A DNA stretch of 64,000 nucleotides from Brevundimonas sp. (GCF_013912065.1 NZ_JACESA010000012.1:1-64000); one strand, 5' to 3'; positions 29,560 to 38,347 are shown, counted from the stretch's first letter. Numbers and translations are program-made. Notes: generated by a model from the sequence alone, not told the origin.

Positions 29560-30804
29560 CTAGGTAAGTTTTTGCTCGGTTTTCAAGCCGATGGGCTCGA
29601 CTTCGGGCTTCGCTGCAGCGGGATCGACGGCGCGGCCTCGCCCCGCCAAAGCCAGAACCAGGGCGGCCGCGACGGCCGAGAGGATCGAGCCGCCGATGAC
29701 CCCAAGCTTGACCTCGACCTGTTCGGGCGAGTCCACCGCGCCGGGGAAGGCCAGGACGCCGATGAACAGGCTCATGGTGAAGCCGACGCCGCACAGCAGC
29801 GACACCCCATAGACCTGCAGCCAGCTGGCGTCGGTCGGACGCGCGCCGATCCGCAGCGCCGAGGCCAGCCAGGCGGCGCCGAACACGCCGATCTGCTTGC
29901 CGAAGAACAGGCCCAGGGCGATGGCCACGACCAGGGGTGCGAAGGCCTGTTCCATCGACAGTCCGGCGAAGGACACCCCGGCCTTGGCGAAGGCGAACAG
30001 CGGCAGGACCAGATAGGCGTTCCACGGGTGCAGATCGTGGATCGCCTCCTTCAGCGGGCTCTGATGGTCCTCCTTGCGGGCCTTGATCGGCACGATCATG
30101 GCGAAGGCCACGGCGGTCAGGGAGGTGCTGAGACCCGACAGGACCGTCAGATACCAGACGACGGCGAAGCCGATGACCCAGCCGGGGGTCGGGATGCGAA
30201 CTTGGCTGGCGATGAGGCCGCCGATCGCCAGCAGGCCCAGGGCCCAGAACAGCGGGGTCCAGTTGGCCCCCTCGCTGAACAGCACGGCGATCAGGGCGAT
30301 GGCGCCCAGGTCGTCGACGATGGCCAGGGTCAGGAGGAAGACCCGCAGCGACGACGGCAGGCCCTTGCCGACGAAGCCGAAGATGGCCAGGGCGAAGGCG
30401 ATGTCGGTGGCCAGGGGAATGGGCCAGCCGGCGTGCGGCGCCCCCATGGTCCCCGACAGCAGCAGATAGACGGCGGCCGGTCCGGCCATGCCCCCCAGGG
30501 CCGCCAGCACCGGCGTCGCCAGCTTGCGCGGGTCGCTCAGTTCCCCCCGCACGATCTCGTATTTGATCTCCAGCCCCACGACGAGGAAGAAGATCGCCAT
30601 CAGACCTTCCTTGATCCAGTCCGAGATCGTCTCCTCCAGCCGGATCGGACCGATCTGAAGCACGTGGTAGCTCTTCAGCCAGGCGAAATAGTCCGCCGAC
30701 CAGGCCGAATTGGCCACCAGGACGGCGGCGATGGCGGCCAGGGCCAGGGCCGAACCGGACGCGGCCTCGGTCTTGAGGAAGTCGAGAGTAAATTTGCGCG
30801 CCAC
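29560..30804 (-). CDS. nhaA: Na+/H+ antiporter NhaA
   Basis: 414 residues from GTG 30802-30804, chosen because GGAGG lies five bases upstream; the ORF extends six codons further. NhaA hallmarks are intact: FFLVVGLEIKYEIVRGELSD, PLATDIAFALAIFGFVG, and the Asp pair in TLAIVDDLGAIALIAVLF equivalent to E. coli D163/D164. It also has CGVGFTMSLFIGVLAF near the C-terminus. It exchanges cytoplasmic Na+ for periplasmic protons and supports pH and salt homeostasis. Confidence 0.96.
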   Translation of the reverse strand: MARKFTLDFLKTEAASGSALALAAIAAVLVANSAWSADYFAWLKSYHVLQIGPIRLEETISDWIKEGLMAIFFLVVGLEIKYEIVRGELSDPRKLATPVLAALGGMAGPAAVYLLLSGTMGAPHAGWPIPLATDIAFALAIFGFVGKGLPSSLRVFLLTLAIVDDLGAIALIAVLFSEGANWTPLFWALGLLAIGGLIASQVRIPTPGWVIGFAVVWYLTVLSGLSTSLTAVAFAMIVPIKARKEDHQSPLKEAIHDLHPWNAYLVLPLFAFAKAGVSFAGLSMEQAFAPLVVAIALGLFFGKQIGVFGAAWLASALRIGARPTDASWLQVYGVSLLCGVGFTMSLFIGVLAFPGAVDSPEQVEVKLGVIGGSILSAVAAALVLALAGRGRAVDPAAAKPEVEPIGLKTEQKLT

Positions 30805-31036
30805 GGCGGCCTCCAATCGCAATACTGAAGCTGTCGTGACGCCAGGTTATCGACGGGCGTCGGACCGGGTTCGCCGTTTCCACATGGGAAGACGGCGCCG
30901 GCCTGGCCGCGAGACGCGGCCTGATGTCTGAGAACGATAATACGGGGCCGGGCGAGAGGTTCAACCGAAACCGTAACCATATGGGGTCCTAAAAAGCAGG
31001 GTTGCGAAACCGGATCGGCGGCCGCACCTAGCCGGC

Positions 31037-32455
31037 ATGCCTCCCTCCCCCGCCTATCGCCCCGAACCCCGTTTCTTCGACCTGGGACCGGAGTTCGCCG
31101 ACGCCGTCGCCCCGGCCGACTTTCCCCAGGCCGTGCTGCGGTTCCGCAACGACCGCGCCGCCGCCGAAGTCGGGCTGGAGGGATTGAGCGAGGCCGAGTG
31201 GATCGCCGCCTTCGGCCGCTTCGCGCCCCTGCCCGGCCAACCGGGACCGATCGCCATGCGCTATCACGGGCATCAGTTCCGCCAGTACAATCCCGACCTG
31301 GGCGACGGACGCGGCTTCCTGGCGGCGCAGATGCGCGACACCTCCGACAGACTCCTTGATCTGGGGACCAAGGGATCGGGCCAGACGCCATGGTCGCGCG
31401 GCGGCGACGGGCGGCTGACGCTGAAGGGCGGGGTGCGCGAGGTGCTGGCGGCCTCGATGCTGGAGGCCCTGGGAACGCCCACCAGCCGGGCCTTTTCCCT
31501 GATCGAGACCGGTGAGGCGCTGGAGAGGGGCGACGAGCCGTCCCCGACCCGCTCGGCCGTCCTGGTGCGGCTGTCCCACTCCCATGTGCGGTTCGGAACC
31601 TTCCAGCGCGCGGCCTATCTGGGCCGGGTTGACCAGATCGAGACCCTGATCGAGCACGTCCGCGGCCTGTATCATCCCCAGGTCGCCGCCGGAGACGCGC
31701 CCGGTCTGCTAGGCGCCATCGTCGCAGCCTCGGCGAAACTGACCGCGCGCTGGATCGCCGCCGGCTTTGTCCACGGGGTGCTGAACACCGACAACCTGAA
31801 CGTCACGGGCGAGAGTTTCGACTATGGCCCCTGGCGGTTCCTGCCATCCTACCAGCCCGGTTTCACCGCCGCCTATTTCGACCAGGGCGGCCTCTACGCC
31901 TTCGCCCGCCAGCCCGAGGCGGTGTTCTGGAACCTGACGCAGCTGGCCGGCTGTCTGAAATTGGTCGCCGACGCCGGCCCCCTGACGGAGGCGCTGAACG
32001 GATTCGGCCCCGCCTATATCCGCGAGCTGCGCGCCGCCTTCCTGATGCGGCTGGGCGTGCAAAGCCTGGGCGAGGCGGCCGACCAGCGACTGCTGGACGC
32101 GACCCTGGCCCTGTTGCGCGCCAATAGCGAAGGGGGCGATCTTCGGTGGGAGCCGCTGTTCTTCGACTGGTTCGGCGGCTTCGCCTCCTCGGCCCGCGCC
32201 CTGTCGGGGCCGCGTGCGAAACTGTACCAGGGCGAAGCCTTCGACGCCTTCCGCTTCGCCCTGATGGAGCACGAGACCGACCGGATCGAACGTCTGGAGC
32301 ACCCGATGTTCGCCGCCCGCGAACCGGAGGAAATGCTGATCGACGAGGTCGAGGCGATCTGGGCGGCCATAGCCGACGCCGACGACTGGGCTCCCTTCCA
32401 GGCCAAGCTGGTCCGGCTGGAGGCCGCCCGCGCGGCCTGGGGCTTCAGCGGCTGA
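31037..32455 (+). CDS. selO: SelO family protein AMPylase (YdiU/UPF0061)
   Basis: 472 residues. Conserved SelO blocks: RYHGHQFRQYNPDLGDGRGF near 75-95, LDLGTKGSGQTPWSRGGDG, LTLKGGVREVLAASMLEALG, and the catalytic-like HGVLNTDNLNVTGESFDYGP near 248-267. SelO is a pseudokinase that transfers AMP from ATP to Ser/Thr/Tyr of redox proteins (established for E. coli SelO). This copy ends AAWGFSG and lacks the C-terminal Cys/Sec-containing tail of some homologs. Confidence 0.95.
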   Translation: MPPSPAYRPEPRFFDLGPEFADAVAPADFPQAVLRFRNDRAAAEVGLEGLSEAEWIAAFGRFAPLPGQPGPIAMRYHGHQFRQYNPDLGDGRGFLAAQMRDTSDRLLDLGTKGSGQTPWSRGGDGRLTLKGGVREVLAASMLEALGTPTSRAFSLIETGEALERGDEPSPTRSAVLVRLSHSHVRFGTFQRAAYLGRVDQIETLIEHVRGLYHPQVAAGDAPGLLGAIVAASAKLTARWIAAGFVHGVLNTDNLNVTGESFDYGPWRFLPSYQPGFTAAYFDQGGLYAFARQPEAVFWNLTQLAGCLKLVADAGPLTEALNGFGPAYIRELRAAFLMRLGVQSLGEAADQRLLDATLALLRANSEGGDLRWEPLFFDWFGGFASSARALSGPRAKLYQGEAFDAFRFALMEHETDRIERLEHPMFAAREPEEMLIDEVEAIWAAIADADDWAPFQAKLVRLEAARAAWGFSG

Positions 32456-32483
32456 ATTTGAAACCTTACGAAAGCTTCATCTC

Positions 32484-32531
32484 GTTTATCGATAATATTC
32501 TTGCCTGTTTATCGATAAATCCATATCGATA
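32484..32531. promoter_or_regulatory. Cluster of TTATCGATAA palindromes before the DUF2975-XRE operon
   Basis: The 12-mer GTTTATCGATAA occurs at 32484-32495 and 32507-32518. A third TATCGATA core is at 32524-32531. Palindrome centres are 23 and 14 bp apart. They lie 45-92 bp upstream of the DUF2975 start in an otherwise short promoter region, so they are probable operators for the downstream XRE protein. Confidence 0.6.
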
Positions 32532-32575
32532 GTCACCAAATCGTCGCGGAGGGCGGCGCAACGGAGGGCTATCGA

Positions 32576-33103
32576 ATGAAACTGGTCGGCAAATATTCCA
32601 TCGCCAGCGCACTGCGCTGGTTCCTGGGTTTCATCAATGTGTTCGTGATGATCGGCACGGTGCTGATGGGCGGCCTGGTCGTCGCCAGCCTGTTCGTCCC
32701 CGACTTCGCCAGCGGCTTCATGGACGGGCTGAACGACGAGCGCGTGAACGCCGGCGGGCCGCTGGCGGTGGTGGAGCGACTGACGGTTCTGGGCGCCTTC
32801 CTGGCCTGCGGCTTCACCTGGTGGGTCATCAACCGGCTGCGCGCCATCCTGTTGTCGGTCAATCGTGGCGACGCCTTCGAACGCGCGAACGTGAAACGGC
32901 TTCGGGCTATCGGTTTCGGCCTGCTGGGGATCCAGGTCACCGCCATATTGCTGTCGGTCGTCGCTCCGCTCAGCATTGGCGATTCCGCCTCCGACTACGA
33001 CATCGGCCTGGGCTCCTGGCTGGGGATCCTGGTGGTCTTCATCCTGGCCGAGGTGTTCCGCCAGGGTTCGGCCATGCGCGACGAACAGATGACCACGGTC
33101 TGA
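32576..33103 (+). CDS. DUF2975 membrane protein
   Basis: 175 residues with GGAGG before ATG. Four hydrophobic segments are visible (about 14-45, 66-92, 108-130, 142-160). Motifs typical of DUF2975 are seen: INRLRAILLSVNRGDAFERA, NVKRLRAIGFGLLGIQ, and C-terminal LAEVFRQGSAMRDEQMTTV. DUF2975 genes are almost always followed by a small XRE regulator, as here (eight bases). The function is unknown; a membrane signal-sequestering role for the regulator is conceivable (inference). Confidence 0.88.
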   Translation: MKLVGKYSIASALRWFLGFINVFVMIGTVLMGGLVVASLFVPDFASGFMDGLNDERVNAGGPLAVVERLTVLGAFLACGFTWWVINRLRAILLSVNRGDAFERANVKRLRAIGFGLLGIQVTAILLSVVAPLSIGDSASDYDIGLGSWLGILVVFILAEVFRQGSAMRDEQMTTV

Positions 33104-33111
33104 GGCGCGCC

Positions 33112-33333
33112 ATGATCATGATCCAGCTGGACAGACTGCTGCTCGAACGCCGCATGTCCCTGACCGAACTTTCCGACCGCGTCGGCGTGACCTTGGCCAA
33201 TCTGTCGATTCTCAAGACCGGTAAGGCCCGGGCCGTCCGCTTCTCGACCCTGGACGCCCTGTGCCGCGAACTGGACTGCCAGCCCGGCGACCTGATCGTC
33301 CAGGCGCCGGGACCGCAGCCGGAAGAGGGCTGA
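33112..33333 (+). CDS. Small XRE-family regulator (YozG-like) partner of DUF2975
   Basis: 73 residues consisting of a single helix-turn-helix: RLLLERRMSLTELSDRVGVT, then LANLSILKTGKARAVRFSTL, then CRELDCQPGDLIV. Start at ATG 33112; an internal ATG at 33118 is equally possible. Cotranscribed with the DUF2975 gene. It likely binds the TTATCGATAA sites upstream of the operon. Confidence 0.88.
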   Translation: MIMIQLDRLLLERRMSLTELSDRVGVTLANLSILKTGKARAVRFSTLDALCRELDCQPGDLIVQAPGPQPEEG

Positions 33334-33354
33334 TCTGGCCTGAAACATAAAGTC

Positions 33355-33393
33355 ATCAACTGATGTCATCAGTTGATGTCATCGCATGATGAC
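33355..33393. promoter_or_regulatory. Two adjacent perfect palindromes upstream of the DoxX gene
   Basis: ATCAACTGAT-GTC-ATCAGTTGAT (33355-33377, 10-bp arms) is followed immediately by GTCATC-GCAT-GATGAC (33378-33393, 6-bp arms). They lie about 90-127 bp before the DoxX ATG and 22 bp after the XRE stop. Operator for an unidentified dimeric repressor, or an XRE-operon terminator-like structure; the lack of a T-tract favours an operator. Confidence 0.55.
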
Positions 33394-33481
33394 AAGTCTG
33401 GGGAGCCTCGCTATATCCCCTCTTGCGAACGGAGCCGTTCATTCCGATATCGTGACTGTTACGAATTAAGGTCCCTCCCCG

Positions 33482-33901
33482 ATGACCACCTCGACCCTCC
33501 CCGTCGCCCAGGCGCGCTCGCGCGCCGCCTACAAGAACATCGCCCTCTGGACGCTCCAGGGCTGGATCGCGATGTTCTTCATCGCCGCCGGCTACGCCAA
33601 GCTGACCGAGCCGATGACCAACCTCATCACCCTGATGGGCTGGCCCGCCGTCGCGCCCGAGAACATGGTGCGGGGCGTGGGCATGGTCGAACTGGTTCTG
33701 GCGCTGGGCGTGCTGGCGCCGCTGATTTCCTGGCGCTTCGGCCGCCCGCTGCTGCTGACGTCGGCAGCCGGCCTGATCGTTGTGGAATCGACCATGCTGG
33801 TCGTCCACGGTCTCAGCCAGGACATCGGCCTGGCCGTGGTGAACCTGATCCTGCTTTCCTTCACCGTCCCGGTGCTGCTGGGCCGTCGCAGGCCCCAGTA
33901 A
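33482..33901 (+). CDS. DoxX family membrane protein
   Basis: 139 residues with four predicted membrane helices (about 22-40, 62-82, 88-108, 112-132). The DoxX signature is FFIAAGYAKLTEPMTNLITL, with WPAVAPENMVRGVGMVEL. DoxX proteins have been linked to thiol/redox homeostasis and quinone-linked oxidation in a few organisms, but the role is generally undefined. Monocistronic, with palindromes upstream and a strong terminator downstream. Confidence 0.85.
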   Translation: MTTSTLPVAQARSRAAYKNIALWTLQGWIAMFFIAAGYAKLTEPMTNLITLMGWPAVAPENMVRGVGMVELVLALGVLAPLISWRFGRPLLLTSAAGLIVVESTMLVVHGLSQDIGLAVVNLILLSFTVPVLLGRRRPQ

Positions 33902-33953
33902 TAAAGAGATCGATCGCCGGGCCCCCTCTCCCCCCTCCGTCCCGGTGCGTCGC

Positions 33954-33988
33954 GCCCGGAGTCTCCCCAAGGCTCCGGGCTTTTTCTT
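33954..33988 (+). terminator. Terminator of the DoxX gene
   Basis: GCCCGGAG (33954-33961) pairs with CTCCGGGC (33973-33980) and is followed by TTTTTCTT. Confidence 0.85.
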
Positions 33989-34017
33989 GTCTGGGCGCGG
34001 ACACGGAAAGCTTACCC

Positions 34018-34056
34018 TTACGCGCACGTAAACTCTTCCCTTTACGTGCGCGTAAA
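34018..34056. promoter_or_regulatory. Twin TTTACG-type operators of the MerR/LiuR-like regulator
   Basis: TTACGCGCACGTAA (34018-34031) and TTTACGTGCGCGTAAA (34041-34056) are reverse complements of one another in their 14-bp cores, with centres 24 bp apart. The motif resembles the TTTACGTnnACGTAAA-like box reported for LiuR regulons of fatty-acid and branched-chain amino-acid catabolism. It lies 15-53 bp upstream of the regulator ATG. Confidence 0.7.
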
Positions 34057-34070
34057 GTTATGGTCGCCAC

Positions 34071-34553
34071 ATGGCCACCGCCGACGACCACCGCACCTAT
34101 TCCATTCGCCAGCTGTGCCGCGAGTTCAACGCCACGGCGCGCGCGCTCCGCTTCTATGAGGACAAGGGGCTTCTGACCCCGGCGCGCAAGGGTCAGACGC
34201 GGGTCTATGACGCCCGCGACCGCGCCCGGCTGAAACTGATCCTGAGGGGCCGCCGCATCGGCTTCACCCTGCAGGAGATCCAGGACATGATGGATCTCTA
34301 CGATCAGAAGGACCACAACGTCCATCAGATGGCGGTGGCCCTGGTCCGCCACCGCGCCCAGATCGCGGCGCTGAAACAACAGCTCGAGGACATCGAGGGC
34401 GCCATCCAGACGGCCGAAGAGGCCTGCGCCTGGATGGAGTCAAAACTGTCCGAACATCGCCCCGACCTGCTGCCGGGCGCCGAAGACTATGAGAAGCTGC
34501 TGCGCGCGCGTCTCAACCACGACCATCACCACCCCTTCAAAGCGAGAGCCTGA
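34071..34553 (+). CDS. MerR-family regulator, LiuR-like
   Basis: 160 residues. N-terminal winged helix: YSIRQLCREFNATARALRFY, EDKGLLTPARKGQTRVYDAR, DRARLKLILRGRRIGFTLQE. A coiled-coil dimerisation helix follows at about 95-140. This opening is close in pattern to LiuR, which controls acyl-CoA/isovaleryl-CoA catabolism in proteobacteria. No metal-binding cysteine pair of classical MerR is present; the one Cys in the tail region (EEACAWMESKL) is isolated. It is three bases upstream of an acyl-CoA dehydrogenase gene. Autoregulation through the twin palindromes is inferred. Confidence 0.9.
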   Translation: MATADDHRTYSIRQLCREFNATARALRFYEDKGLLTPARKGQTRVYDARDRARLKLILRGRRIGFTLQEIQDMMDLYDQKDHNVHQMAVALVRHRAQIAALKQQLEDIEGAIQTAEEACAWMESKLSEHRPDLLPGAEDYEKLLRARLNHDHHHPFKARA

Positions 34554-34556
34554 TCC

Positions 34557-36341
34557 ATGGCCTACAAGTCGCCCGTCCGCGATTTCACCTTCATCCTGAA
34601 CGAAGTGCTGAACATCGACCGCTACACCAACCAGCCGGGCTTCCAGGACGTCTCGTCGGACCTGGTCGGCCAGATTCTGGAAGAAGGCGCCAAGTTCGCC
34701 GACGAGGTCATCGCCCCGATCAACAATCCGGGCGACAAGGAGGGCTGCCACTGGGCCGAGGGCGGCGTGGTGACCGGTCCCAAGGGCTGGAAGGAAGCCT
34801 ATAAGGCCATGTCGGAAGCCGGCTGGATGGCGCTGGCCGCCGATCCGGCATACGGCGGCCAGGGCATGCCCAGCGTCGTGGCCTCGGCCTTCGGTCAGAT
34901 GACCGCCGGCGCCTCGGCAGCCTTCTCCATGTATCCGGGCCTGACCGCCGGCGCCTATGCCGGCATCCACGCCAACGCCTCCGACGAACTGAAGCAGAAA
35001 TACCTGCCCAAGATGGCGACCGGCGAATGGTCGGGCACGATGAACCTGACCGAGCCCCAGTGCGGCACCGACCTGGGCATGGTCCGCACCAAGGCGGTTC
35101 CGAACGGCGACGGCTCCTATTCGATCACTGGTCAGAAGATCTGGATCTCGGCCGGCGAGCACGACTTCGCCGACAACATCATCCACACCGTCCTGGCCCG
35201 TGTCGAGGGCGCGGTTCCGGGCATCAAGGGCCTGTCCCTGTTCGTGGTGCCCAAATTCCTGGTCAACGAGGACGGCTCGCTGGGCGAGCGCAACAGCCTC
35301 GAATGCGCCGGTCTCGAGCACAAGATGGGCATCCACGGCAACGCCACCGCCGTCATGCAGTACGACGGCGCCAAGGGTTGGCTGATCGGCCAGGAAGGCC
35401 GGGGCATGAACAACATGTTCGTGGTCATGAACGAGGCCCGACTGGGCACCGGCCTGCAAGGTCTGGCCATCGGCACCGCCGCCTATCAGGCCGCCGTCGA
35501 GTTCGCCAAGGACCGCCTGCAGGGCCGCAGCCTGACCGGCGCGAAGAACCCAGAGGGTCCTGCCGACTCGATCATGGTCCACCCTGACGTGCGCCGCATG
35601 CTGCTGGAGGCCAAGGCCTTCGTCGAAGGCGGCCAGGCCTTCATCCTGTGGACCGCCCTGCACGCCGACCTCGAGAAGTCGGAAGACGAAGCCGTCGCCA
35701 CCAAGGCCAAGGACTACATGGGTCTGCTGACCCCGGTGCTGAAGGCCTATCTGACCGACAAGGGCTTCCATGTCGCGTCGCTGGGCATGCAGGTGCACGG
35801 CGGTTCGGGCTATACCGAACACTTCCCCGCCTCGCAGTATCTGCGCGATGCGCGCATCACCATGATCTACGAAGGCACCAACGGCATCCAGGCGCTGGAT
35901 CTGGTGGGTCGCAAACTGCCCGCAGCCGGCGGTCGCGCCATCATGACCTGGTTCGGCGAGATCGACGCCTTCGTCGCCGAAAACAGCGGCAATGAAGCCA
36001 TCAAGCCCTTCGTCGACGGCCTGGCCGACGCCAAGGCCAAGCTGCAGGACGGCACCATGTGGCTGATGCAGAACGGCATGGCCAATCCGGACAACGCCGG
36101 CGCCGCCTCGACCGACTATCTGAACCTCTTCGGCCTGACCGCCCTGGCCTATATGTGGGCGCAGATGGCCAAGGCCGCCCAGGCTCAGGTCGAGGCCGGG
36201 GCGACCGACCCCTACTACGCCACCAAGCTGCAAACGGGCCGCTATTTCGTCGAGCGCATCCTGCCCGACGCGGACGCCCACCTGAAGAAGATGAAGACCG
36301 GTGCGGACGTGCTGATGGCCATGCCGGCCGAGGCGTTCTGA
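34557..36341 (+). CDS. Acyl-CoA dehydrogenase, long C-terminally extended type
   Basis: 594-residue FAD flavoenzyme. N-terminal helical domain, then the beta domain (GTMNLTEPQCGTDLGMVRTK; GQKIWISAGEHDFADN). C-terminal helices contain the catalytic-base region ITMIYEGTNGIQALDLVGRK. A ~130-residue extension after that, including the last 65 residues QTGRYFVERILPDADAHLKK, matches the DmdC/FadE-type clade that has an acetyl-CoA-dehydrogenase-like tail. The acyl chain preferred is unknown. Expressed with the LiuR-like regulator and closed by a strong terminator. Confidence 0.95.
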   Translation: MAYKSPVRDFTFILNEVLNIDRYTNQPGFQDVSSDLVGQILEEGAKFADEVIAPINNPGDKEGCHWAEGGVVTGPKGWKEAYKAMSEAGWMALAADPAYGGQGMPSVVASAFGQMTAGASAAFSMYPGLTAGAYAGIHANASDELKQKYLPKMATGEWSGTMNLTEPQCGTDLGMVRTKAVPNGDGSYSITGQKIWISAGEHDFADNIIHTVLARVEGAVPGIKGLSLFVVPKFLVNEDGSLGERNSLECAGLEHKMGIHGNATAVMQYDGAKGWLIGQEGRGMNNMFVVMNEARLGTGLQGLAIGTAAYQAAVEFAKDRLQGRSLTGAKNPEGPADSIMVHPDVRRMLLEAKAFVEGGQAFILWTALHADLEKSEDEAVATKAKDYMGLLTPVLKAYLTDKGFHVASLGMQVHGGSGYTEHFPASQYLRDARITMIYEGTNGIQALDLVGRKLPAAGGRAIMTWFGEIDAFVAENSGNEAIKPFVDGLADAKAKLQDGTMWLMQNGMANPDNAGAASTDYLNLFGLTALAYMWAQMAKAAQAQVEAGATDPYYATKLQTGRYFVERILPDADAHLKKMKTGADVLMAMPAEAF

Positions 36342-36359
36342 GCCGACATTACGATCAAG

Positions 36360-36392
36360 CGGGCCGGCGATCTCGCCGGCCCGTTTTTCTTT
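36360..36392 (+). terminator. Terminator after the first acyl-CoA dehydrogenase
   Basis: CGGGCCGGCGA (36360-36370) / TCGCCGGCCCG (36373-36383), followed by TTTTTCTTT. Confidence 0.92.
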
Positions 36393-36435
36393 CGACCAGA
36401 CGGGCAAAAGCCCGCGAACCTCAGGGACGAAACCG

Positions 36436-37599
36436 ATGAACGTGCTCAACAGCCCCGACCCCGATTTCATGCAGGAAGAAGAGATCACCCTCTTCTCTGA
36501 CAGCGTCGGCAAATGGATCGACGAGCACGCGCCGCCGGAAAAGGTCCAGCAATGGATCGCGAACTCCAGCGTACCACGCGACCTGTGGACCCAGGCCGGG
36601 ACGGACGGCTTGCTGGGACTGTCCATGCCCGAGGAAGACGGCGGCATGGGCGGCGACTATCGCCATGAGGTCGTGCTGATGCGCCAGCTGGGCTGGAAGG
36701 GCGCGGACCACTTCGGAATCAGCCTGCACAACGCCATCGTCGCCCCCTACATCTGGCATTACGGCACCGAAGAGCAGAAGGCGCGCTGGCTGCCGCGGCT
36801 CCAGTCCGGCGAACTGGTCGGCGCCATCGCCATGACCGAACCGGGCGCGGGCTCGGACCTGCAGGGCGTCAAGACAACCGCGGTCAAGTCGGGCAACGGC
36901 TATGTGGTCAACGGCTCCAAGACCTTCATCACCAACGGCCAGCTGGCGAACTTCATCATCGTCGTCGCCAAGACCGACCCGGCCGAGGGCGCCAAGGGCA
37001 CCTCGCTGATCGTGGTCGAGACGGACGGGGCGGAAGGGTTCGAGCGCGGCCGCAACCTGCACAAGATCGGGATGGAGGGGAACGACACCTCCGAACTGTT
37101 CTTCAACGAGGTGAAGGTTCCCGGCGAGAACATCATCGGCGGCGCCGAGGGCCAGGGCTTCGTCCAGCTGATGCAGCAACTGCCCCAGGAACGGCTGAAC
37201 ATCGCCGTCCAGGGCGTCGCCGCCGCCGAGCGCGGGCTTGAGGCCACCCTCGCCTATGTCAAGGAACGCAAGGCCTTCGGCAAGCGAGTGATCGACTTCC
37301 AGAACACCCAGTTCAAGCTGGCCGAGGTCAAGACGAAACTCACCGTCGCCAAGGTCTTCGTCGATCACTGCATCGGCCTGCACCTTGAGGGCAAGCTGGA
37401 CGCCGCCACCGCCTCCATGGCCAAATACTGGGTCACCGACATCCAGGGCGAGACCATCGATGAGATGCTGCAGCTGCACGGCGGCTACGGCTACATGAAC
37501 GAATACGCCATCGCCCAGCTGTACAAGGACGCGCGGGTCCAGCGGATCTACGGCGGCACGAACGAGATCATGAAACTCTTGATCGCGCGCACCCTCTGA
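36436..37599 (+). CDS. Acyl-CoA dehydrogenase, short type
   Basis: 387 residues, the classic ACAD length. Signatures: GAIAMTEPGAGSDLQGVKTT, NGSKTFITNGQLANFIIVVA, RKAFGKRVIDFQNTQFKLAE and QLHGGYGYMNEYAIAQLYKD. The C-terminal RIYGGTNEIMKLLIARTL holds the region of the catalytic Glu/ETF docking. It introduces the alpha-beta double bond in acyl-CoAs and passes electrons to ETF. It lies 44 bp past the preceding terminator, so it probably has its own promoter or is reached by readthrough. Confidence 0.95.
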   Translation: MNVLNSPDPDFMQEEEITLFSDSVGKWIDEHAPPEKVQQWIANSSVPRDLWTQAGTDGLLGLSMPEEDGGMGGDYRHEVVLMRQLGWKGADHFGISLHNAIVAPYIWHYGTEEQKARWLPRLQSGELVGAIAMTEPGAGSDLQGVKTTAVKSGNGYVVNGSKTFITNGQLANFIIVVAKTDPAEGAKGTSLIVVETDGAEGFERGRNLHKIGMEGNDTSELFFNEVKVPGENIIGGAEGQGFVQLMQQLPQERLNIAVQGVAAAERGLEATLAYVKERKAFGKRVIDFQNTQFKLAEVKTKLTVAKVFVDHCIGLHLEGKLDAATASMAKYWVTDIQGETIDEMLQLHGGYGYMNEYAIAQLYKDARVQRIYGGTNEIMKLLIARTL

Positions 37600-37615
37600 C
37601 CCCACAGAGGCGGAC

Positions 37616-38347
37616 ATGATCCGCCTCCACGTCTCCTCCGCGCTCGCCGCCGCCGCCCCGGTCGCCCCCACCCTCGACCAGTCGCGCTATCTGACCCAGG
37701 TGATGCGGCTGAAGCTCGGCGATGAACTGCTGGCGTTCAACGGCCGCGACGGCGAGTGGCGATGCACCGTCGCCGAGGTTCTGAAGAAGGGCGTTATCCT
37801 GCGCGCCGAGGAACAGGCGCGGCCCCAGGCCTATGGCCCAGACCTGGAGCTGATCGTCGCCGTGGTGAAGAAGGCGCGGGTCGAGACCATTGTGGAGAAA
37901 GCCGCCGAACTGGGGGCGCGCCGCGTGCGGCTGGTCCTGACCAAACGCACCAACCCCGACCGCATCCGCCTCGACCGGCTGGACGCCATCGCGGAGGAGG
38001 CCGCCGAACAGACGGGGCGGCTGGACGTGCCGCCCGTCGACGATCCCGTCAGGCTGGACGCCCTGTTGGACGGCTGGGAGGCCGGCCGCCGCCTGATGTT
38101 CTGCGACGAGACGGGGGGCGCGCCGGCCATCTCTGCCCTCGCGGCGGCGGGGCCGGATCCCCAAAGCCGGAAATGGTCGATCCTGATCGGCCCGGAAGGC
38201 GGTTTTTCACCGGAAGAAGGCGAACGCCTGCGGTCCCTGCCCTTCACCACCGCCGTCTCCCTGGGGCCGCGCATCCTGCGCGCAGACACCGCCGCCATCG
38301 CCGCCATGACGCTGTGGCAGGCCGCGATCGGAGATTGGGAGCACTGA
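37616..38347 (+). CDS. rsmE: 16S rRNA (uracil1498-N3)-methyltransferase RsmE
   Basis: 243-residue SPOUT-class methyltransferase with an N-terminal PUA-like domain (DQSRYLTQVMRLKLGDELLA). The SAM-binding trefoil knot is built from KARVETIVEKAAELGARRVR, SILIGPEGGFSPEEGERL and SLGPRILRADTAAIAAM. It modifies U1498 in the decoding centre of the 30S subunit. It follows the dehydrogenase by 16 bp. Confidence 0.95.
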   Translation: MIRLHVSSALAAAAPVAPTLDQSRYLTQVMRLKLGDELLAFNGRDGEWRCTVAEVLKKGVILRAEEQARPQAYGPDLELIVAVVKKARVETIVEKAAELGARRVRLVLTKRTNPDRIRLDRLDAIAEEAAEQTGRLDVPPVDDPVRLDALLDGWEAGRRLMFCDETGGAPAISALAAAGPDPQSRKWSILIGPEGGFSPEEGERLRSLPFTTAVSLGPRILRADTAAIAAMTLWQAAIGDWEH

